The notes under the pieces: model-generated
What the model was told of the DNA's origin: nothing
What the model saw: only the letters and a program-made list of their open reading frames with translations
The model's database searches: none
In this document: positions 40,868-43,770 of the stretch, piece after piece
Numbering within the stretch: position 1 is the stretch's first letter
Layout of the letters: each line of letters opens with the position of its first letter
Translations under genes and position numbers: made by a program
Source of the DNA: JAZDGX01 sp964482205
GTDB lineage: Bacteria > Eisenbacteria > RBG-16-71-46 > CAIMUX01 > WJJG01
Assembly: GCA_964482205.1 (NCBI GenBank)
Contig: CAYZWI010000019.1
Span: 1 to 43,770, forward strand
Direction of reading: 5' to 3'
DNA length: 43,770 bases

Positions 40868-43654
40868 TCAGACTCCATCTTCCTCGTCCGGCTCATTTTC
40901 ATCTGCGATGTCGTCGTCTTCGAGCTCCTCTTCGTCTTCGGGCTCTTCTTCCTCGAACTCGTCTTCTTCTTCGAGTTCCTCTTCCTCTTCCAGCTCTTCT
41001 TCTTCGAGCTCGTCCTCTTCTTCCAGTTCGTCCTCGTCCTCGAGCCCGCCCGCGGGGCCGGCCGCGCGTTCTTGCGGCGCGCCTCCATCTCCGCCCGCGC
41101 CTTCGGCCGGCGCCTCGATCCTGTCGCGCTCGGCCGCGTCCACGAGCCGCTGCAGGCTGGCATCCCCCGCCGGCAGAGGAGCGACCACGGCCGCACCTCG
41201 CGCGCCTTCCGCCGCCTCCTCCTCGCCGCCAGTCACGATCTTGGCGACATCCGTGACAAGATCCTCCGGCTGCAGGTTGATCAAGCGCACGCCCTGCGTG
41301 GCCCGTCCGATCACCGAAACCTGCTTCATCTTCATCCGGATGATCATGCCGTGCGAAGTGGTCAGCATCACTTCGTCGTCGTCGCTCACTTCCTTGATCC
41401 CGATCAGCGGACCGTTGCGCTCCGAGATGCGCAGCGTAATGACGCCCCGCCCGCCGCGATTGGTGATCCGATAGTCGGCGAGCTTGCTGCGCTTGCCGAA
41501 GCCGTTGGCCGTCACGACGAGCAAGGTCGCTTCGGGATCGCTCAAGCACACCATCCCGACGACCGCGTCCTCTTCGTTCTCGAGGCGCGTCCCCCGCACG
41601 CCCGCCGCCGTGCGTCCCATCGACCGCACGGTGCGCTCCGGGAAGCGAATCGCCTTCCCGCTGCGCTTCGCCATCACGATCTGCGAATCGCCGTCGGTGA
41701 GCCCCGCTTCGATCAGGCTGTCCCCTTCCGCCAGTCGGAGCGCGACGATTCCCCGGCGGCGGGGATTCGCGAAGGCCGAGAGCGGCGTCTTCTTGATCTT
41801 GCCGCGGCGGGTCGCCAGCACCAGGAAGCGGTTCTCGGGGAAGCAGTCGGTGCACACGACCGCGGCGATGCGCTCCTCCTTGCCGATGTCGATCAAATTG
41901 ACGATCGACTTGCCCTTGGCCAGGCGCGTCCCGAGCGGGGCGTGATAGACCTTCAGCCAATACACTCGCCCGCGGTCGGTAAAGAAGAGAATGTAGCTGT
42001 GGGTGTGCGCGACGAAGAGGTGCTCGATGAAGTCCTCTTCGCGCGTCTTCGCTCCCGTCAGCCCCCGCCCTCCGCGGCGCTGGCTGCGATAGGTCGTCAC
42101 CGGCACGCGCTTGATGTAGCCCTGATGGCTGATCGTGATGATCATGTCCTCGCGCGGAATCAGGTCCTCGAGATCGATGTCCTCCTCGAATGCGCCGATC
42201 TCCGTGCGCCGCTCGTCGCCGTACTTCTCCGCGAGCTCGCTCAAATCGGCCTTGATGATGGCGAGCACGCGATCGGGGTTCGCCAGAATCGATTCGTAGT
42301 CGGCGATGCGCGCGAGGACTTCGCGGTACTCGGCCTCGATCTTGTCGCGCTCGAGCCCCGTCAGGCGCTGCAGGCGCATCTCGAGAATCGCCTGGGCCTG
42401 CTTCTCGCTCAGCCCGAAATTGGCGATCAAGGCGCCGCGCGCCTCGTCCACCGTGCGCGATTGCCGGATGGTCGTGATCACTTCGTCGATCCGGTCGAGC
42501 GCGATCTTCAGGCCTTCCAGGATGTGCGCGCGCGCCTGGGCCTCGGCCAGATCGTGGCGCGTGCGGCGCACGATCACTTCGGTGCGGTGCTGGATGTAGG
42601 CCTGGCACAGCTCGCGCAGGGTGAAGAGCCGCGGCCGGTTCTCGATCAAGGCGAGCATGTTGGCGCCAAAGGTCGTCTGCATCTGGGTGTGCTTGAAGAG
42701 CTGGTTCAACACGACCCGCGGTTGCGCGTCGCGCCTCAACTCCACCACCACCCGCATCCCCTCGCGATCCGACTCGTCGCGCAAATCGGAGATCCCGCTG
42801 ATCACGCCCGTCTTCACCAGCGCGGCGATGCGCTCGAGCAGCGCCGCCTTGCTCACCTGATAGGGGATCTCGGTGACGATGATGGCTTCGCGCTCCTTGC
42901 CGATGTCCTCGATCGTCGCCTTCGCGCGCACGGTGATCAGCCCGTGCCCGGTCGTGTAGCATTCGCGAATGCCGGCCGTGCCCTGGATGATGCCGCCGGT
43001 GGGGAAATCCGGCCCTTTCACGAACTGCATGAGATCGAGCGAGGTCGCGCCCGGATCGTCGATCAGGTGAGAGATCGCGGCCGAGACTTCGTTCAGGTTG
43101 TGCGGGGGAATGTTGGTCGCCATGCCGACCGCGATGCCGGCCGAACCGTTGAGCAAGAGGTTGGGCAGCTTGCCGGGGAGAATCACCGGCTCCTTGCGCG
43201 TCTCGTCGTAGTTCGGGCGGAAATCGACCGTCTCCTTGTCGAGATCGGTCAGCATCTCCTCGGCCAGGCGCGTGAGACGCGCTTCCGTGTACCGCTCGGC
43301 CGCCGCGCCGTCGCCATCGACCGATCCGAAGTTTCCCTGGCCGTCGATCAACGGATAGCGCAGGGAGAAGTCCTGGACCATGCGCGCCATCGTCTCGTAG
43401 ACCGCGACGGTGCCGTGGGGATGGTAGTTGCCGGTCACATCCCCGGCGATCTTGGCGGACTTGCGATAGGGCCGGTCGTGGTAGAGGCTCAGGTCGTTCA
43501 TCGCCACCAGGATGCGCCGCTGCACCGGTTTCAACCCGTCGCGCACATCCGGCAGCGCCCGCGACACGATCACGCTCATCGAATAGTCGATGTAGCTGCT
43601 CTTCATCTCCTCTTCGATGAGGACGCTCTGGATCCGTTCGTCGGGCGGAGTCAT
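40868..43654 (-). CDS. gyrA: DNA gyrase subunit A
   Basis: A 928-residue topoisomerase subunit that cuts and rejoins DNA with GyrB to introduce negative supercoils. The catalytic tyrosine is Y122 (ERYTEARL), and the GyrA box QRRGGRG in the C-terminal beta-pinwheel separates it from ParC. The quinolone region reads HPHGTVAVYE, with Val83 and Glu87 where E. coli has Ser83 and Asp87. The last 57 residues are almost all Glu/Asp. The start is the ATG at 43654 (GGAAG upstream); a longer frame to 43738 adds an unconserved leader. gyrB is not in the window. Confidence 0.97.
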   Translation of the reverse strand: MTPPDERIQSVLIEEEMKSSYIDYSMSVIVSRALPDVRDGLKPVQRRILVAMNDLSLYHDRPYRKSAKIAGDVTGNYHPHGTVAVYETMARMVQDFSLRYPLIDGQGNFGSVDGDGAAAERYTEARLTRLAEEMLTDLDKETVDFRPNYDETRKEPVILPGKLPNLLLNGSAGIAVGMATNIPPHNLNEVSAAISHLIDDPGATSLDLMQFVKGPDFPTGGIIQGTAGIRECYTTGHGLITVRAKATIEDIGKEREAIIVTEIPYQVSKAALLERIAALVKTGVISGISDLRDESDREGMRVVVELRRDAQPRVVLNQLFKHTQMQTTFGANMLALIENRPRLFTLRELCQAYIQHRTEVIVRRTRHDLAEAQARAHILEGLKIALDRIDEVITTIRQSRTVDEARGALIANFGLSEKQAQAILEMRLQRLTGLERDKIEAEYREVLARIADYESILANPDRVLAIIKADLSELAEKYGDERRTEIGAFEEDIDLEDLIPREDMIITISHQGYIKRVPVTTYRSQRRGGRGLTGAKTREEDFIEHLFVAHTHSYILFFTDRGRVYWLKVYHAPLGTRLAKGKSIVNLIDIGKEERIAAVVCTDCFPENRFLVLATRRGKIKKTPLSAFANPRRRGIVALRLAEGDSLIEAGLTDGDSQIVMAKRSGKAIRFPERTVRSMGRTAAGVRGTRLENEEDAVVGMVCLSDPEATLLVVTANGFGKRSKLADYRITNRGGRGVITLRISERNGPLIGIKEVSDDDEVMLTTSHGMIIRMKMKQVSVIGRATQGVRLINLQPEDLVTDVAKIVTGGEEEAAEGARGAAVVAPLPAGDASLQRLVDAAERDRIEAPAEGAGGDGGAPQERAAGPAGGLEDEDELEEEDELEEEELEEEEELEEEDEFEEEEPEDEEELEDDDIADENEPDEEDGV
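40871..41041. repeat. Low-complexity pyrimidine tract encoding the GyrA acidic tail
   Basis: On the + strand this stretch is a run of CTCCTCTTC-type words (purine-rich GAA/GAG/GAC on the coding strand) encoding about 57 mostly Glu/Asp residues at the C-terminus of GyrA. Such tracts change length by slippage, so tail length may vary between relatives. Confidence 0.8.
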
Positions 43655-43770
43655 CGCCGCTTCCTTCCTCTCTGCTCGGACCGCGCGGCCGAAGCGCCGA
43701 TCGACGCCTTCGCCGCGCGCTCCATCGCTCGAGCGCACGCCATCCTCGCGCGAGCTCGGCGCTCACGCCG

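Noticed and set aside
40899..43766. 955-codon leftward frame overlapping gyrA in another phase
   Set aside because: Shadow of gyrA; composition is Arg/Ala/Gly-rich with no recognisable motif.
1..43770. CRISPR arrays, rRNA and tRNA genes
   Set aside because: No regularly spaced repeats of 23-40 bp and no conserved RNA gene segments were seen by eye; a covariance-model search was not possible.

Overview
The window reads as chromosomal DNA from a high-GC, Gram-negative-type bacterium. It encodes a Wza-like outer-membrane polysaccharide exporter, a Wzz-like chain-length protein, an AqpZ-type aquaporin, gyrase A and isoleucyl-tRNA synthetase. The window has no rRNA and I recognised no tRNA, so I cannot place it in a phylum. 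The proteins fit no familiar cultured lineage closely, which suggests an uncultured environmental group. Most of the window is densely coding. The exceptions are the left edge (1-3.9 kb) and a decayed stretch at 34.2-37.5 kb.

Left edge, 1-3.9 kb: co-directional accessory genes (zinc-ribbon protein, HELGH metallopeptidase, two GNAT acetyltransferases, a DUF1801 protein) are separated by structured non-coding DNA. Several separators resemble integron attC sites. The six bases that would open the metallopeptidase cassette (TTATGT, 885-890) are the exact complement of the box just after its stop codon (ACATAAC, 1606-1612), as expected for an inserted gene cassette. No integron integrase is in view.

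3.9-16 kb: a GT-C glycosyltransferase, an M24 aminopeptidase, an alpha/beta hydrolase, a membrane-embedded spermidine-synthase-like protein, a CrtI-like FAD enzyme with an acyltransferase, an SPFH protein, a DUF488 protein, a secreted Cys-rich protein and aquaporin Z.

16-26.4 kb: an exopolysaccharide locus with a saccharopine-dehydrogenase-like enzyme, a Wzz-like protein, a fused zinc-dehydrogenase/Gfo-Idh-MocA oxidoreductase, a heparinase II/III-like protein, a GT4 glycosyltransferase and a four-SLBB export protein. Two of these genes have a promoter-like -10 box only 6-7 nt before the ATG and no Shine-Dalgarno sequence, so their mRNAs may be leaderless.

26.6-31.9 kb: a co-directional cell-wall salvage cluster of NamZ-like exo-muramidase, MurU-like nucleotidyltransferase, AmgK-like sugar kinase, histidine phosphatase and phosphodiester glycosidase. 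The first three together could turn muropeptide-derived MurNAc back into UDP-MurNAc.

32-37.5 kb: a small Cys-rich protein, an ScfR-type (RamB/PrpR-like) regulator whose peptidase motif is degenerate, then about 3 kb of mostly non-coding DNA with a polysaccharide deacetylase broken by a -1 frameshift and missing a metal-ligand His.

37.5-43.7 kb: ileS and gyrA. IleRS carries a GXHH signature in place of HXGH. GyrA has Val83 and Glu87 in the quinolone region and a 57-residue acidic tail.
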